Shown here: positions 1 to 10,932 of the stretch, one piece after another | Layout: each line of letters begins with the position of its first letter | How positions within the stretch are numbered: position 1 is the stretch's first letter | Assembly (NCBI GenBank): GCA_013361525.1 | Contig: JABFXY010000039.1 | Location: forward strand, 124,001-188,000 | Length of the DNA: 64,000 bases | Direction of reading: 5' to 3' | Source of the DNA: Polyangiaceae bacterium | Lineage (GTDB): Bacteria; Myxococcota_A; Polyangia; Polyangiales; Polyangiaceae | Notes under the pieces: generated by a model | Seen by the model: the letters and a program-made list of their open reading frames with translations, nothing else | Databases searched by the model: none | What the model was told of the DNA's origin: nothing | Program-made: the position numbers and the translations under genes

Positions 1-514
1 GCACCTCGAATGTCGTTCGATAGGTCGAGCCCTCGCTCGTCACGACCACGGCGTGCTCGCCGGGATCGAGTGGCAATGGATGTCCGTACGTCGCGGCGCT
101 GAGCTCCTTTTCGTCGATCTCGAGTCGCTCGACGGGGACCCCCTTCGGGAGACGCAGCTCGACATACGTGAGCTGGGGGGCAAGCTCCTCGATCCGCTTG
201 CGAGCGTATTCTTCGCGATCCGCCTGGCCGGCGAAGCGTGCCTTCTTTTCGAGCTCGCCGAACCGAGCCCACGCCGTCGCGGTGCGGCCCGCGATTGCCT
301 CGCACTCGGCGAGGTTGAGCAGCGTGCCCATCGCGAACTCGAGCGCGAGGCTCTCCTGAAATTTGGGGCACGCTTCTTCGACCCGGCCGCTCTGGACGAG
401 GTCGCGCCCTTCTTGAAAGAGTTTTTCGGCTGGGCTCTGTTGCGCGTGAGCCGGAGCGAAGAGCGACGAGACGACGACGAACGTAATGCCCGAGCTGAAA
501 AACCGTCTGTGCAT
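1..514 (-). CDS. Secreted TPR-like protein, 3' end outside the window
   Basis: The reading frame stays open from an ATG at 512-514 to the left edge, so the C-terminus is missing (171 codons visible). The product starts with a signal peptide (MHRRFFSSG, a hydrophobic core, then APAHAQQ). A helical stretch follows (about residues 28-95) in which AEKLFQEGRDLVQSGRVEEA and LLNLAECEAIAGRTATAWARF look like TPR-type repeats. After that comes a beta-rich part containing LRLPKGVPVERLEID, resembling a PEGA-like carboxy domain. Proteins of this layout commonly accompany Ser/Thr kinases in myxobacteria, and here the kinase lies 60 bp upstream on the same strand, so co-transcription is likely. The biochemical role is unknown. 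Confidence 0.75.
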   Translation of the reverse strand, partial: MHRRFFSSGITFVVVSSLFAPAHAQQSPAEKLFQEGRDLVQSGRVEEACPKFQESLALEFAMGTLLNLAECEAIAGRTATAWARFGELEKKARFAGQADREEYARKRIEELAPQLTYVELRLPKGVPVERLEIDEKELSAATYGHPLPLDPGEHAVVVTSEGSTYRTTFEV

Positions 515-574
515 CGTGCGAGGCTCGGCGCGGGAGAATAGCAAAGCGATCGCGAGAAGCGACAATGAGCGTGG

Positions 575-1945
575 TCACTTTCGGGTGTCGAAGCGTGGTC
601 CCTTCTTCTCTTCGGACGGCTTCGGCGTCGACGGCGCGCGAGGGGGACGCGCAGCGTGGCCCGGCGTGGCCGTGATCATCGGTGTCAGCTTCGTAGTCGC
701 CATTGCGGTGCCTGATTGGGCGGGCGCTGATTGTGAGGGCTCCGGCGGCGACGCCGCGGTGACGGGCGCCACGACCACGGGCTGATTCGCCGAGACGAGC
801 GCGGACGATTGGGTATCGTCAGGCAGGTCTTGCGCCTTCGTCGGCTCTTCGGACGGCATCACGGAGCGCGCGAAGAACCAAACACCTCCACCCACGCACG
901 CCAGCGCGACCATTGCGCCGATCCATCGGTGTGGTCGGCGGGACGCCCCCACGACGCTCGCGTCCATCGGCTCGAGCTCGGGCGACGCTTGCGCCGAAGG
1001 CAGCGCGGGCGCCGAAGTGATACCGGTGTCGTTGGGATATGCGAGCAGCGCAGCGAGCAGCGAGCGCGCTGAATCGAACCGCTCTTCCGGCTTGATAGAG
1101 AGGCATCGAAGGACGATGGCCTCGAGGGAACCCGGCACCCCTTCGACGATGGAGCCAATCGGCGTAATGGGCTCGGTAGCCGCTCGCCCGGCGGACATCG
1201 CAAGCTGATATGCGCGCGTGTCGTGCCGAAGAGCCGGCTTGCCCGTCAGCATCTCGTAGAGCACCGCGCCGACCGAGAATACGTCCGCCCGCGCGTCGAC
1301 GACTTTGGCCTCGACCATTTGCTCCGGCGCCATGTAGGCAGCGGTGCCGAGAATCTCGTTCGTCTTCGTGAGGTCGTCCGAGTCATGCGTGTCGGTATCT
1401 CCGCGCATACGCTTCGCGATCCCGAAATCGATCAGCCGGACGTGCTCGAGATCGTCGTCACCGCACGACAGAAGGATGTTTGCGGGTTTGATATCGCGAT
1501 GCACGATCCCGAGATCGTGGGCGACGATGAGCGCACGGGTGAGCTCGGTGGCGAGCCGCGCCGCTTCTTCCGATGACAGCGCTTGCTCGCGAATGCGCGC
1601 CTTCAAGGTCCGCCCCGAGACCAAATCCATCACGAGGAACGGCTGCCCGTCCTCCGCGAAGCCGTAGTCGCGAACGCGGACGATGAACGGTGACTCGAGG
1701 CTCGCGACGAGCCGGGCCTCGCGCAAGAAGCGTTGCTTCAACGCCGGACTGGTGTCGTGGAGAACCTTGATGGCGACGCGTGTACCGAGGTGTTTGTGCT
1801 TCGCCGCCAGCACGACACCCATGCCGCCCGACGCGATGACACGCTCGAGGTGATACGTCGCTTCGAGCGTGGGACGAGGGGCGTCGGTCGGGCTGGAGAT
1901 CTCCGCCTCCTGCCCGGCCGCGGTCCGCGTCACGTCGGCATTCAC
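575..1945 (-). CDS. Transmembrane serine/threonine protein kinase
   Basis: This 456-residue Hanks-type kinase has a glycine loop at about 38-46, catalytic Lys60 in VAIKVL, HRDIKPANI at 149-157, DFG at 173-175 and APEQ at 206-209, so all catalytic residues are present. After the kinase domain (about 30-300) comes a linker, a single membrane segment at about 347-368 and a Pro/Ala/Ser-rich extracytoplasmic tail, so the kinase faces the cytoplasm. The start is a GTG (1943-1945) that overlaps the stop of the upstream LamG lipoprotein by four bases (GTGA), which indicates translational coupling. The TPR-like gene lies downstream. The substrate is unknown. Confidence 0.93.
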   Translation of the reverse strand: MNADVTRTAAGQEAEISSPTDAPRPTLEATYHLERVIASGGMGVVLAAKHKHLGTRVAIKVLHDTSPALKQRFLREARLVASLESPFIVRVRDYGFAEDGQPFLVMDLVSGRTLKARIREQALSSEEAARLATELTRALIVAHDLGIVHRDIKPANILLSCGDDDLEHVRLIDFGIAKRMRGDTDTHDSDDLTKTNEILGTAAYMAPEQMVEAKVVDARADVFSVGAVLYEMLTGKPALRHDTRAYQLAMSAGRAATEPITPIGSIVEGVPGSLEAIVLRCLSIKPEERFDSARSLLAALLAYPNDTGITSAPALPSAQASPELEPMDASVVGASRRPHRWIGAMVALACVGGGVWFFARSVMPSEEPTKAQDLPDDTQSSALVSANQPVVVAPVTAASPPEPSQSAPAQSGTAMATTKLTPMITATPGHAARPPRAPSTPKPSEEKKGPRFDTRK

Positions 1946-2838
1946 GGCGAAGCCGCCTCGTAGTGCGCTCGAATCCGCGTTCCGGAGAGGGCTTCTTTGT
2001 AAATGGCAATCTCGTCGAGCGTGCCATTGAAATAGCCAAATCCATCACCAGAGCCGATGCGAAGCGGCTCTTCCAGATCGGGCAGCGTCACGCCGCTACC
2101 GACGACCACACCGTCAGGGGCAGGCGCGGGCTCACCGTCGATATAGAGCCGCTGCGTCGTACCGTCGAAGGTCGCGACAATGTGGATGAAACGCCCCGTC
2201 TCCATCGGCCATTTCGCATTTCGAATCGGGTCGTCGGTGTCGGCGTGGTCGGCGCGGGTGAAGCTGAGCATGTGGCTATCGCCCTCAATGCTCAAGGAGA
2301 AGCCGTAGTGCTCATTCGAACCGACTTGTACACGCTTCGCGACGAGGTGCTGGAATCGGTCGTTTTCGTTTGCCCAGGCCCAGAGCTCGATCGTGAACGT
2401 GCTCGTGTCGAGGAAGTCGAGCTCGTTCGCGTCGTCTTCGACGACGACCTCCGTGCCGACGCCCGGGAACTCGAGGCCGTTGCCGACACGGGCAGGCTGG
2501 CCATAGACCAGTCCGCCCGAGCATGTCGCGTCTTGACCACCAGTGATCTCGTTTTTGAGCGGCGAGCGCTCGTCCTCGAGACGGAGGTAAAGAATCGGCT
2601 CGTCCTCCAAGACAGCCTGAACGTAGGGATCGATCACGCCACCGCCTCCACCCTCACCGCTGCCGCCCGGCTGGTCCGTACCTCCTCCGCCGGACGCGCC
2701 GGTGTTTGCGCCGGCCCCGCCGCCCCCACCCTTCGGCTCCAGCTCGCGAGAATCGTCGAAGCCGAGGACCTCGGCACATCCCATCGACAAGGACAGCACG
2801 CCAAGCAGGAGCGGAACGTCGCGCAAAGGGAAGCGCAC
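1942..2838 (-). CDS. LamG/concanavalin-like domain lipoprotein
   Basis: The 298-residue product begins with MRFPLRDVPLLLGVLSLSMG followed by Cys, a clear lipobox, so it is probably a lipid-anchored envelope protein. A Gly/Ser-rich linker (about 35-70) precedes a beta-sandwich domain. That domain shows the LamG/laminin-G-like pattern: a FTIELWAWA strand, HIVATFDGTTQRLYIDG, and a C-terminal GTLDEIAIYKEALS. Such domains usually bind carbohydrate or protein, but no ligand can be read here. The start is GTG at 2836-2838. Its stop overlaps the GTG of the downstream kinase, so it may be the sensor or partner of that kinase (inference). Confidence 0.85.
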   Translation of the reverse strand: MRFPLRDVPLLLGVLSLSMGCAEVLGFDDSRELEPKGGGGGAGANTGASGGGGTDQPGGSGEGGGGGVIDPYVQAVLEDEPILYLRLEDERSPLKNEITGGQDATCSGGLVYGQPARVGNGLEFPGVGTEVVVEDDANELDFLDTSTFTIELWAWANENDRFQHLVAKRVQVGSNEHYGFSLSIEGDSHMLSFTRADHADTDDPIRNAKWPMETGRFIHIVATFDGTTQRLYIDGEPAPAPDGVVVGSGVTLPDLEEPLRIGSGDGFGYFNGTLDEIAIYKEALSGTRIRAHYEAASP

Positions 2839-2970
2839 GGCCCACGAGCTTACCCAAGGTTACTTTCGGATCCGAGCCTCAACGTCTGCAATATCGGCCG
2901 AACACCGCGGATCGGCGAGGCCGTGCTTTCCCACTTCGGTGCAACCGTCCGACGCGGTAGACCCGCGCAC

Positions 2971-3294
2971 ATGAAGGCAATCCTCACGGTAGGTATGGTG
3001 CTCGCTGCGGCGCTCGTCGTCGGATGTGGTGACGACGGCGGAAACGGCGGCGGCGGCGAGGGTGGCAGCGCCGTCTCGAACGATCCGGGCCGGGACGTCG
3101 AAGGGTGTTTCGACTGCGCGGATACGGAATATTGCCTCGTCGTGAGCGGCGAGACTGAAGAGTTCCACTGTGCCGAGACCGATTGCGCCGCGGACTGCGC
3201 TTGCATGATCGACGACGGCCAGTCGCGCCTCGCGGTCTGCCAGGCGTATAGCTGCCAGGAAGGCGGCGACATCCTCTACTGCTACGACGAGTGA
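2971..3294 (+). CDS. Small Cys-rich lipoprotein
   Basis: The 107-residue product has a signal peptide ending in a lipobox (ALVVGC), a GDDGGNGGGGEGG linker and a compact C-terminal domain with ten cysteines (from GCFDCADTEYC to ILYCYDE), so it is probably disulfide-stabilised outside the cytoplasm. I chose the ATG at 2971 because it gives the signal peptide; the frame is open further upstream but reads antisense to the LamG gene. It is divergent from the LamG/kinase unit, and the next gene starts 7 bp after its stop, suggesting an operon. No family recognised. Confidence 0.8.
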   Translation: MKAILTVGMVLAAALVVGCGDDGGNGGGGEGGSAVSNDPGRDVEGCFDCADTEYCLVVSGETEEFHCAETDCAADCACMIDDGQSRLAVCQAYSCQEGGDILYCYDE

Positions 3295-3301
3295 GCGCGA
3301 A

Positions 3302-4048
3302 TTGGGCGCGTCCCGAAGGCTGTTGACGCCGCTGATCCCGGCTGCGCTCTTGTCGTGTGCTGCCCCGGCGGCCGAACAGGACGGCGCAAACACGGCACGA
3401 CCATCGAACGCAGCCACCAGCTCGGAGCGCGTTCGGGGCGCGGTCGTCGAGGTCCACGTCACCCCCGAAGGGGTGAGCGTCGATGGCGAGCGCGTGGAGC
3501 AGCTCGGGGCATCGCTCGAGAAGGCGAAGGCCGACGGACGCGTCGAAACCTTCGCGAGTGGCTCGAAGACGAAGCTCACGATCCTCGTGGACCCCGAGGT
3601 TCCGTATCGCACTCTATTCGAGGTCCTCGACACCGCAGAGCGGAGCTCGATTTCGAGATACCTATTGCGCGAGGTCGGAACGGAGCGCGTCGTTGCGGCC
3701 GAATCGAAGAGCGCGGTCGTGCGGCCACCCGATACAGCGAACGTGCTCGACCTCGCGATGCACGTCCTGCCGAACAGGATCACGCTGAAGGTAGGGAACG
3801 GCAAGTCTGCTCCAGGCTGCAGCGACATCGGCAAAGCAACGGGCGGCAGCAACGTGGACCTCACCGCATTGAACGCATGCGCGACACGGCTCAAGGACGA
3901 CAACCCGCAGGCCGAAGCTGATTATGCAGTCGTCATAAGGGCGGCGCCGGAGATGCCGTTTGGTGAGGTCGTCTCCGCGATCAAAGCGATTCGTGCGAAC
4001 GGCGATCGCGCCCTGTTCCCGAACGTGGCTTTCGACGCGCCGAAGTAG
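3302..4048 (+). CDS. ExbD/TolR-like lipoprotein
   Basis: The product is about 248 residues with a hydrophobic N-terminus ending in LLSCAA (possible lipobox). It contains two segments that resemble the periplasmic domain of ExbD/TolR: VVEVHVTPEGVSVDGERV, and later ILVDPEVPYRTLFEVLDTA. A second half with GCSDIGKATGG and VVIRAAPEMPFGEVVSAIKA repeats the same theme. No N-terminal ExbD membrane helix of the usual kind and no ExbB gene is adjacent, so a role in energy transduction is not established. The start is uncertain: the TTG at 3302 is the first in-frame candidate that leaves a signal sequence. It lies 7 bp after the preceding lipoprotein gene. Confidence 0.75.
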   Translation: MGASRRLLTPLIPAALLSCAAPAAEQDGANTARPSNAATSSERVRGAVVEVHVTPEGVSVDGERVEQLGASLEKAKADGRVETFASGSKTKLTILVDPEVPYRTLFEVLDTAERSSISRYLLREVGTERVVAAESKSAVVRPPDTANVLDLAMHVLPNRITLKVGNGKSAPGCSDIGKATGGSNVDLTALNACATRLKDDNPQAEADYAVVIRAAPEMPFGEVVSAIKAIRANGDRALFPNVAFDAPK

Positions 4049-4278
4049 ATCGCAGCTCGCGTGCGCGGGCTGTGCGCACACGGCGCCGCACACGCCGCAC
4101 ACGAGATCGGCGACCGGTGAACGGCCGCGCCGAGCGGTGTTTTCGGGCCTTTCGACGTCGTTCGCGCCGCGCGCGCCCCCTGGCACCGCCGCTGCAATGG
4201 GCCTCGCCAGCGCAGACATCGGCGTTCCGAGCGCGGGCATCGGCGCCGCACCGGACCTCTCCAAGAAAGGCACACGAC

Positions 4279-5544
4279 ATGGCCTCCATCACCGTTATCA
4301 ACATGACGAACACGCTCGTCAACTCGACAGCCACGTATGACGGCATCAACTCGAGTGTTCGTAATGGGCTCAACCCCGGCGAGTTTTATGTTCACAGCGC
4401 CGGCGGGGTTTACACCCTCAATGTCCGTTACTTCACCGGCCGCGAGAGCATGTACCGGGAGAATTGGGAGCGGCTCGGCGACATTCTCGGTCAGGTCGTC
4501 CTGAACCTGGTAGCCGCGGGGCTGTCGATCTTCGGCGTCGGCCAAATCATCGCAGCCGGATCGGCTGCTGCTGCGGCATCTCCGGCCTTGTGGGCTGCCG
4601 CGAACCTCACACAGAAAGCCGCCATGACCGTATTGCAGATGAGCGTGAGCGGCCTGCTGACGTCGAGCACAGGCGTGGCGCTCGACATCGCCAGCCTCAC
4701 CATGGGCATCAAAGACATCGTGTTGAAGGACATGCCCGCGGACAAGGAGTGGACGCAAATCAGCGGCTATGACGACAGGGTCTTCGCGCTGAAAGGCGGA
4801 CAAAAGGTCGACGTCGTCAACGGCCCCGACGGAAAGCCGGCGAGCGCAACGGTGACCTACGAGCCACTCCGCATCGAGGAAATCACCGACAGGGCCATCT
4901 TCGAGAACATGAAGAAGAAGAACGAGATCTACGAGGAGACCAGGCTCGGCCACGTCATCCTCTTCGACGCCCAGGGCAAGCGCTATTACACCGACTCGAC
5001 GGGAAATAAGGTTTACGATCTCGAGGCCAAGGAGAATCGTCCCCAAAACCCCTACACGAACACGACCACCTCGAACGCCCTCACGAAGAACAAAGACGGA
5101 CAGTGGACGCCGGAGGTCTACACCCTACCCTCAGGCACATCGGCCACTTCGATCGACGGCTTCGAAGTGCGCGACCAACCGGGTTACGGGGTCATCAATC
5201 TTCGGGCCTTTTACAGCGTCAACAAGATGACGGCGTGGGTGCGCGACGAAATGGGAAACAGCAGCGCATTCAGCCATGAATATCACGTCAGCGGCGACCC
5301 CATCAGCCGGATCGAGGTCCGTGAAGAAGGCGGTTACGGCATCATCGACATGAGGGTGCACACGTTGAACCAAAAGAAGGACCCACCCTGGATTATCGGG
5401 AACACCTTCAAGGAAAGCGAAAAACGAGATCACGTATTCGAAGTGCCCTCCGACAAAATCATCGTGGGCGTCATCGGAAAGCAACAGGGCACTTACGGTC
5501 TCGTCGACGTGAAGTTCGTGCTCGCTCCGCGACCTGGCAATTGA
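4279..5544 (+). CDS. Unrecognised protein with hydrophobic segment and three C-terminal repeats
   Basis: I do not recognise this 421-residue protein. The ATG at 4279 follows an AAGAAAGG ribosome-binding site. There is no signal peptide. Residues about 65-150 are rich in Ala, Gly, Leu and Ile and could insert into a membrane. The C-terminus has three copies of a short beta repeat: DGFEVRDQPGYGVINLRAFY (293-312), SRIEVREEGGYGIIDMRVHT (343-362) and a shorter IVGVIGKQQGTYGLVDVKFV (395-414). The core is E-V-R-x2-x-GYG-(V/I)-I-(N/D)-(L/M)-R. A hydrophobic segment plus a repeated beta domain is compatible with a lectin-like or pore-forming protein, but that is only a guess. It stands alone between a lipoprotein gene and a convergent one. 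Confidence 0.82.
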   Translation: MASITVINMTNTLVNSTATYDGINSSVRNGLNPGEFYVHSAGGVYTLNVRYFTGRESMYRENWERLGDILGQVVLNLVAAGLSIFGVGQIIAAGSAAAAASPALWAAANLTQKAAMTVLQMSVSGLLTSSTGVALDIASLTMGIKDIVLKDMPADKEWTQISGYDDRVFALKGGQKVDVVNGPDGKPASATVTYEPLRIEEITDRAIFENMKKKNEIYEETRLGHVILFDAQGKRYYTDSTGNKVYDLEAKENRPQNPYTNTTTSNALTKNKDGQWTPEVYTLPSGTSATSIDGFEVRDQPGYGVINLRAFYSVNKMTAWVRDEMGNSSAFSHEYHVSGDPISRIEVREEGGYGIIDMRVHTLNQKKDPPWIIGNTFKESEKRDHVFEVPSDKIIVGVIGKQQGTYGLVDVKFVLAPRPGN

Positions 5545-5661
5545 CGAGCATCGAAGAAGACCGCGCACGTGACGCCGAGGCGTTTCGTGCGCGCTTTTCT
5601 TTCGAAGCTTGCTTTCTGCGTCGAGGGGACAGCGCAGAGCCGAGAGACCTCGCCTCGTGCG

Positions 5662-5964
5662 CTACGGATAGTCGTCGTGCACCGGGAGCGTCGCGACGAC
5701 GGTGGCGGCCGAAGGCGGCGCGCAAACGGTGGCGGCCTGCGGAGCGGAGTCCTTCGACGCCTCCTCCTCCAACTTGTCGACCCTCGCCTGCAGCGACGCG
5801 AGCTTCGCCTCGAGCGCTTTGCGCTCGTCTTCGCTGTGTTTCGCCTTCTTCTCGAGCGCGTCGAGTTGGGCGTCTTGCGCGAGGTCGCCGAACGCATTGG
5901 CGGCGACCGCGAACCCGGTGCAACCCGACAGCGCGAGGCTGGTGAAGATCAGCAGCGTCCGCAT
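5662..5964 (-). CDS. Small coiled-coil lipoprotein
   Basis: The 100-residue product starts MRTLLIFTSLALSGC, a textbook lipoprotein signal with the modified Cys at 15. Residues about 30-70 (QLDALEKKAKHSEDERKALE and onward) form a heptad-rich coiled coil resembling an Lpp-type rod, followed by a short Ala/Pro tail. A structural envelope role is plausible. It is transcribed toward the unrecognised repeat-protein gene and lies downstream of the porin gene on the same strand (66 bp apart). Confidence 0.8.
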   Translation of the reverse strand: MRTLLIFTSLALSGCTGFAVAANAFGDLAQDAQLDALEKKAKHSEDERKALEAKLASLQARVDKLEEEASKDSAPQAATVCAPPSAATVVATLPVHDDYP

Positions 5965-6030
5965 GACCTACGAGGTTATCGCCGGTGATGACCCATCACC
6001 GGCAAAGCACACTCGCGACGGGCGAGCGGA

Positions 6031-7521
6031 TCAGGGCAAATCGACACGCGCATCCACGACCAGCGTCTCCGCGAAGTCGTGAGCGTCGTCGGCCGTGAGC
6101 CCGGGGTGGCTGTCGACGTAGATGTTCTTCGCGCCATCTCCCAGGATCATGAGCCCGTACGAGGCACCGATGCGCAGCGGCTCCCACGGGCGCCCTTCGA
6201 TGTCGACGCCGACCACGTGGCCGAGCATCTGTGAATCGTTCGTGTCGGATTGCCCCACGGGAAATAGTGCACTGGTGAACCAGGGACCGTTTGCATTCGC
6301 GAGGCCGACGAATCGATAGCTGGCCCGCGCGCTGAACTCTTCGATAGGACGAATCGCGATATCGGCGCCGCCCTCGATGAGGTTGGTGAGCGCGTAAAAG
6401 TCGTACTGTCCGAAGTGTCTCGTCGTATCGGGCAAGATCGGATCGAAGACACCGATGTCCGACGGCGGGTCACCTTCCGCCGGGTCACCGGTCGCATATG
6501 CGCCTTGCGCACCGAATGTGATGTTCCACGGCAATGCGGTTTGCCACTCGACGCGCCCGGCGACGGCACCCGCAATGAGCGTTGCGTTTTCGGTTTCACC
6601 CTCGGGGGCTACGCGGCCCCCCTCGAATGCACCGAGCACCGAATAACGAACGCCGCGGTAGTCACCGAAGAGGCGAAGCGCAGCGACGCCGACGTCGCTC
6701 GGGGTGATCGAATCGACGAGCGGTTGGCGCACGATGCGTGCAATGCCCGTAAGCTCGGCCGCGAAGTACGGTGCGACATGCCAGGTCGCGTCGAGGACGT
6801 AGAGTTGCGCGCCGGGAGCGAGCTCGGGCTCGTTTCCTTCGACGTCGGGCAGCGTCGGCTCACCGGGGAAGACGAGCATCGCGGCGAGCGCCTGTAGATC
6901 GAAGTCACCGACCTTCGCGAAGAACCGCGCGGCGTCGAGGTGACGCCCGGGTGGACGATCGTCGCTGACGCCGATCAGACGGCCGTCGCCGATCTGGACG
7001 AATTGGCGCCCGAGGCGAAACCACACGTCGCGCGGCTTGGTGTGAATCTCGAGGTAGCCCTCGGCAGGCTCGGTGATCGGAAGCTCCACCTGGCCCGACA
7101 GTCGGTTGCCCGCGGACGGCTCGCCGAAGGAACGAATGTCTTGAAAGCTGACGACGCCGGTCAATGGGCCCCAATCGACCTCGAGGCCGAGGCGAACGCG
7201 TTCCCACATGAGCGCTTGGTCTTGGAACGGATCGCGCGTCGCCTCGGGGAAGTCGTCGACGGCAAGGACCGGGTGTTCGCCGAAGATGCCTTCGTTTTGC
7301 GGGTTGCGCCGATACTCCGCGCGCACGCGCGCTTGCACGAAAGGCTTGAAGACGAAGTCACCGACGGGGAACTCTTGCCGCTCGTGCTCGGGCGCTGCGC
7401 CGCCGTCGGGTCGATCCGACCGAGGATCGTGCAGCGTCTCGTCATCGGCCGAGGCCGAGCTCGCCGCCGTCCCGAGCGCCGACGAGAACAGCAGCGCAAC
7501 CAAGCACGATCGCTTCCTCAT
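6031..7521 (-). CDS. Outer-membrane beta-barrel porin, alginate-export-like
   Basis: The 496-residue product has a signal peptide (MRKRSCLVALLFSSALGTAA, cleavage after SASA) followed by many alternating strands with aromatic girdle residues. These include FKPFVQARVRAEYRRNP near the N-terminus, then LMWERVRLGLEVDWGPLTG, WFRLGRQFVQIGDGRLIG and ASYRFVGLANANG. The motif around GRQ...GDGRLIGVSDDRPPGRHLD is typical of the alginate-export/AlgE-like porin family. The substrate cannot be read from the sequence. The start is the ATG at 7519-7521. A hairpin repeat (7586-7692) lies between it and ftsH. Confidence 0.82.
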   Translation of the reverse strand: MRKRSCLVALLFSSALGTAASSASADDETLHDPRSDRPDGGAAPEHERQEFPVGDFVFKPFVQARVRAEYRRNPQNEGIFGEHPVLAVDDFPEATRDPFQDQALMWERVRLGLEVDWGPLTGVVSFQDIRSFGEPSAGNRLSGQVELPITEPAEGYLEIHTKPRDVWFRLGRQFVQIGDGRLIGVSDDRPPGRHLDAARFFAKVGDFDLQALAAMLVFPGEPTLPDVEGNEPELAPGAQLYVLDATWHVAPYFAAELTGIARIVRQPLVDSITPSDVGVAALRLFGDYRGVRYSVLGAFEGGRVAPEGETENATLIAGAVAGRVEWQTALPWNITFGAQGAYATGDPAEGDPPSDIGVFDPILPDTTRHFGQYDFYALTNLIEGGADIAIRPIEEFSARASYRFVGLANANGPWFTSALFPVGQSDTNDSQMLGHVVGVDIEGRPWEPLRIGASYGLMILGDGAKNIYVDSHPGLTADDAHDFAETLVVDARVDLP

Positions 7522-7585
7522 TCGGCGCGCAGGATACCCGCGATCCAGCGCGCGGCGCGAAGTGATCGGGCGATTCCTTCGCCGC

Positions 7586-7692
7586 TATTTCTCCCCCCCG
7601 GCCCCCCTCACTTCGTGAGTGGGGAGACCGCCACGTACCGCATAAACGAAAAGCCCCCCTCACGAAGTGAGGGGGGTTTGGGGGGAGATATT
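7586..7692. repeat. Composite palindromic intergenic element, copy 1
   Basis: This 107-bp element is built of nested inverted repeats. The outer arms read TATTTCTCCCCCC and its near-complement at the right end. Inside are two hairpins: one with CCCCTCACTTCGTGAGTGGGG (imperfect), and one with a perfect 10-bp stem CCCCCCTCAC / GTGAGGGGGG around a GAA loop (7654-7676). A second copy with the same architecture lies at 46519-46613. It resembles a REP/BIME-type element. Here it sits between the porin start and the ftsH stop and could also terminate ftsH transcription. Confidence 0.8.
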
Positions 7693-7746
7693 GCTGCCCG
7701 AGCGATCCAACACGCTCGAACACTGCGATCTCTTTCGCTGGTCCGG

Positions 7747-9693
<1,947 letters not shown>

Positions 9694-10056
9694 AACGACC
9701 TCAGGTGAGGCCGCGTGGGACGATCCCCACGCGACGTGAGCCTGACGCGCGGGGCGGGTCCCGCGTGCCGACTACCAACTCGCGCAATGCCTTGCGCGCC
9801 GACAACCCATGCTCGCGCAATTGCTTGCGAGAGCAGAACATCTTCGCCAGGGTGGCGACAAACCCTAGCCTGCATCAGGCGCGCCGCGCGCGCCACCCCT
9901 AGGCGCGACGATTTGCGCGCACCGGCAAGGCTCAACGCGCGCGAGGACGGCATCCGCGGTTCGCGACGCTGTCGCGTCGTCGGGCCTTGCTGGTCGTTCG
10001 GGGCAGCGATGCTCGTCGTGCGTGGCATCAGGTCACAGACGCGACAAGAGACGTCG
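9694..10056. other. Intergenic region between tilS and ftsH
   Basis: This 363-bp stretch has no credible gene. It is rich in short imperfect dyads, for example CTCGCGCAATTGCTTGCGAG at about 9811-9830, and TCGCGACGCTGTCGCG near 9960. It probably carries the ftsH promoter and 5' leader on the minus strand, but I could not identify convincing -35/-10 boxes. Confidence 0.5.
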
Positions 10057-10932
10057 TTACGAGCGCGTTCTCGCCGCTCGCGGTGCGACGATCTCGGTAA
10101 GCACGGGCCCCGTCGGAGACAACCTGACCAACACTTCTTTGCAATCGTCCACGCGGACGCGCGCGGTCTTGCCGTGCGATAGAGCCTGCTCGATTTGTGC
10201 GCGCTGCCGGCGGCCGAGCGTTCGCAGGGGGTCCGGCGCGTCTTTGACCGAGGCGAGCTCGTCCGCGAGGGCGGCGAGCGTCTCGACGATCCTCGGCGAA
10301 AGCGTCCGCATCAACGGCAACAGCTCGAGGCGAACACGCACGCGCGCGTAACGGGTGTCCAGGTTCGATGGATCGTTCGCGAAGGAAAGCTTGTTGCGCT
10401 GCAAATGCCGCGCGACGTCCTCGCGGCTCGCGCGGACGATGGGCCGAATGCGATCCCCCTCGCGGGGGGGCAAAACCGCGAGCCCGCGTGGCCCGCTGCC
10501 GCGGAGGAGGCGCAAGAGCACGGTCTCGGCTCGATCGTCGGCGGTGTGCGCGGTCGCGATGAGGGCCGCGCCGGCTCGATCGGCGGCGTCGCGGAGCGCG
10601 TCATAGCGGGCGGATCTCGCGCGGGCTTGCAGGTTTCCACCTCGTTGCACGTCGACGAGCGTCGCGCCGAAAGGGACGCCGGCCTGATCGGCGACCTCGC
10701 GCGCGATTTGCAGCTCGGCCGCAGCTTCTGCGCGCAGACCGTGGTCGACGCCGTGCGCGACGAGATCGATCCCGAGCTCGCGGCGGAGCGACGCGAGTGC
10801 GTGCAACATCGCGGTGGAGTCCGATCCACCGGAGCAGGCACACAGGACACGGCTACCCCGCTCGAGGCGAATCTCGTCGCGCATCGTCCGCGCGACGATC
10901 GTGCGCAGGGACGGCGCGTGGCTGCCCCTCAC
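10057..10932 (-). CDS. tilS: tRNA(Ile)-lysidine synthase
   Basis: TilS ligates lysine to C34 of tRNA-Ile(CAU) so that it reads AUA instead of AUG. The 291-residue protein has the N-type ATP-pyrophosphatase PP-loop SGGSDS (34-39), then HGVDHGLRAEA and the downstream TAHTADDRAETVLLRLLRGS motif typical of TilS, and NDPSNLDTRYARVRVR. It is shorter than E. coli TilS and lacks most of the C-terminal tRNA-binding domain, as do other short TilS proteins. The start is GTG at 10930-10932, overlapping the upstream gene's TGA by four bases. It is the last gene of a four-gene overlapping unit. Confidence 0.93.
   Translation of the reverse strand: MRGSHAPSLRTIVARTMRDEIRLERGSRVLCACSGGSDSTAMLHALASLRRELGIDLVAHGVDHGLRAEAAAELQIAREVADQAGVPFGATLVDVQRGGNLQARARSARYDALRDAADRAGAALIATAHTADDRAETVLLRLLRGSGPRGLAVLPPREGDRIRPIVRASREDVARHLQRNKLSFANDPSNLDTRYARVRVRLELLPLMRTLSPRIVETLAALADELASVKDAPDPLRTLGRRQRAQIEQALSHGKTARVRVDDCKEVLVRLSPTGPVLTEIVAPRAARTRS

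Noticed and set aside
1963..2970. The long plus-strand frame before the small Cys-rich lipoprotein
   Set aside because: It is antisense to the LamG lipoprotein gene; only the part from the ATG at 2971 has a signal peptide and fits a gene.
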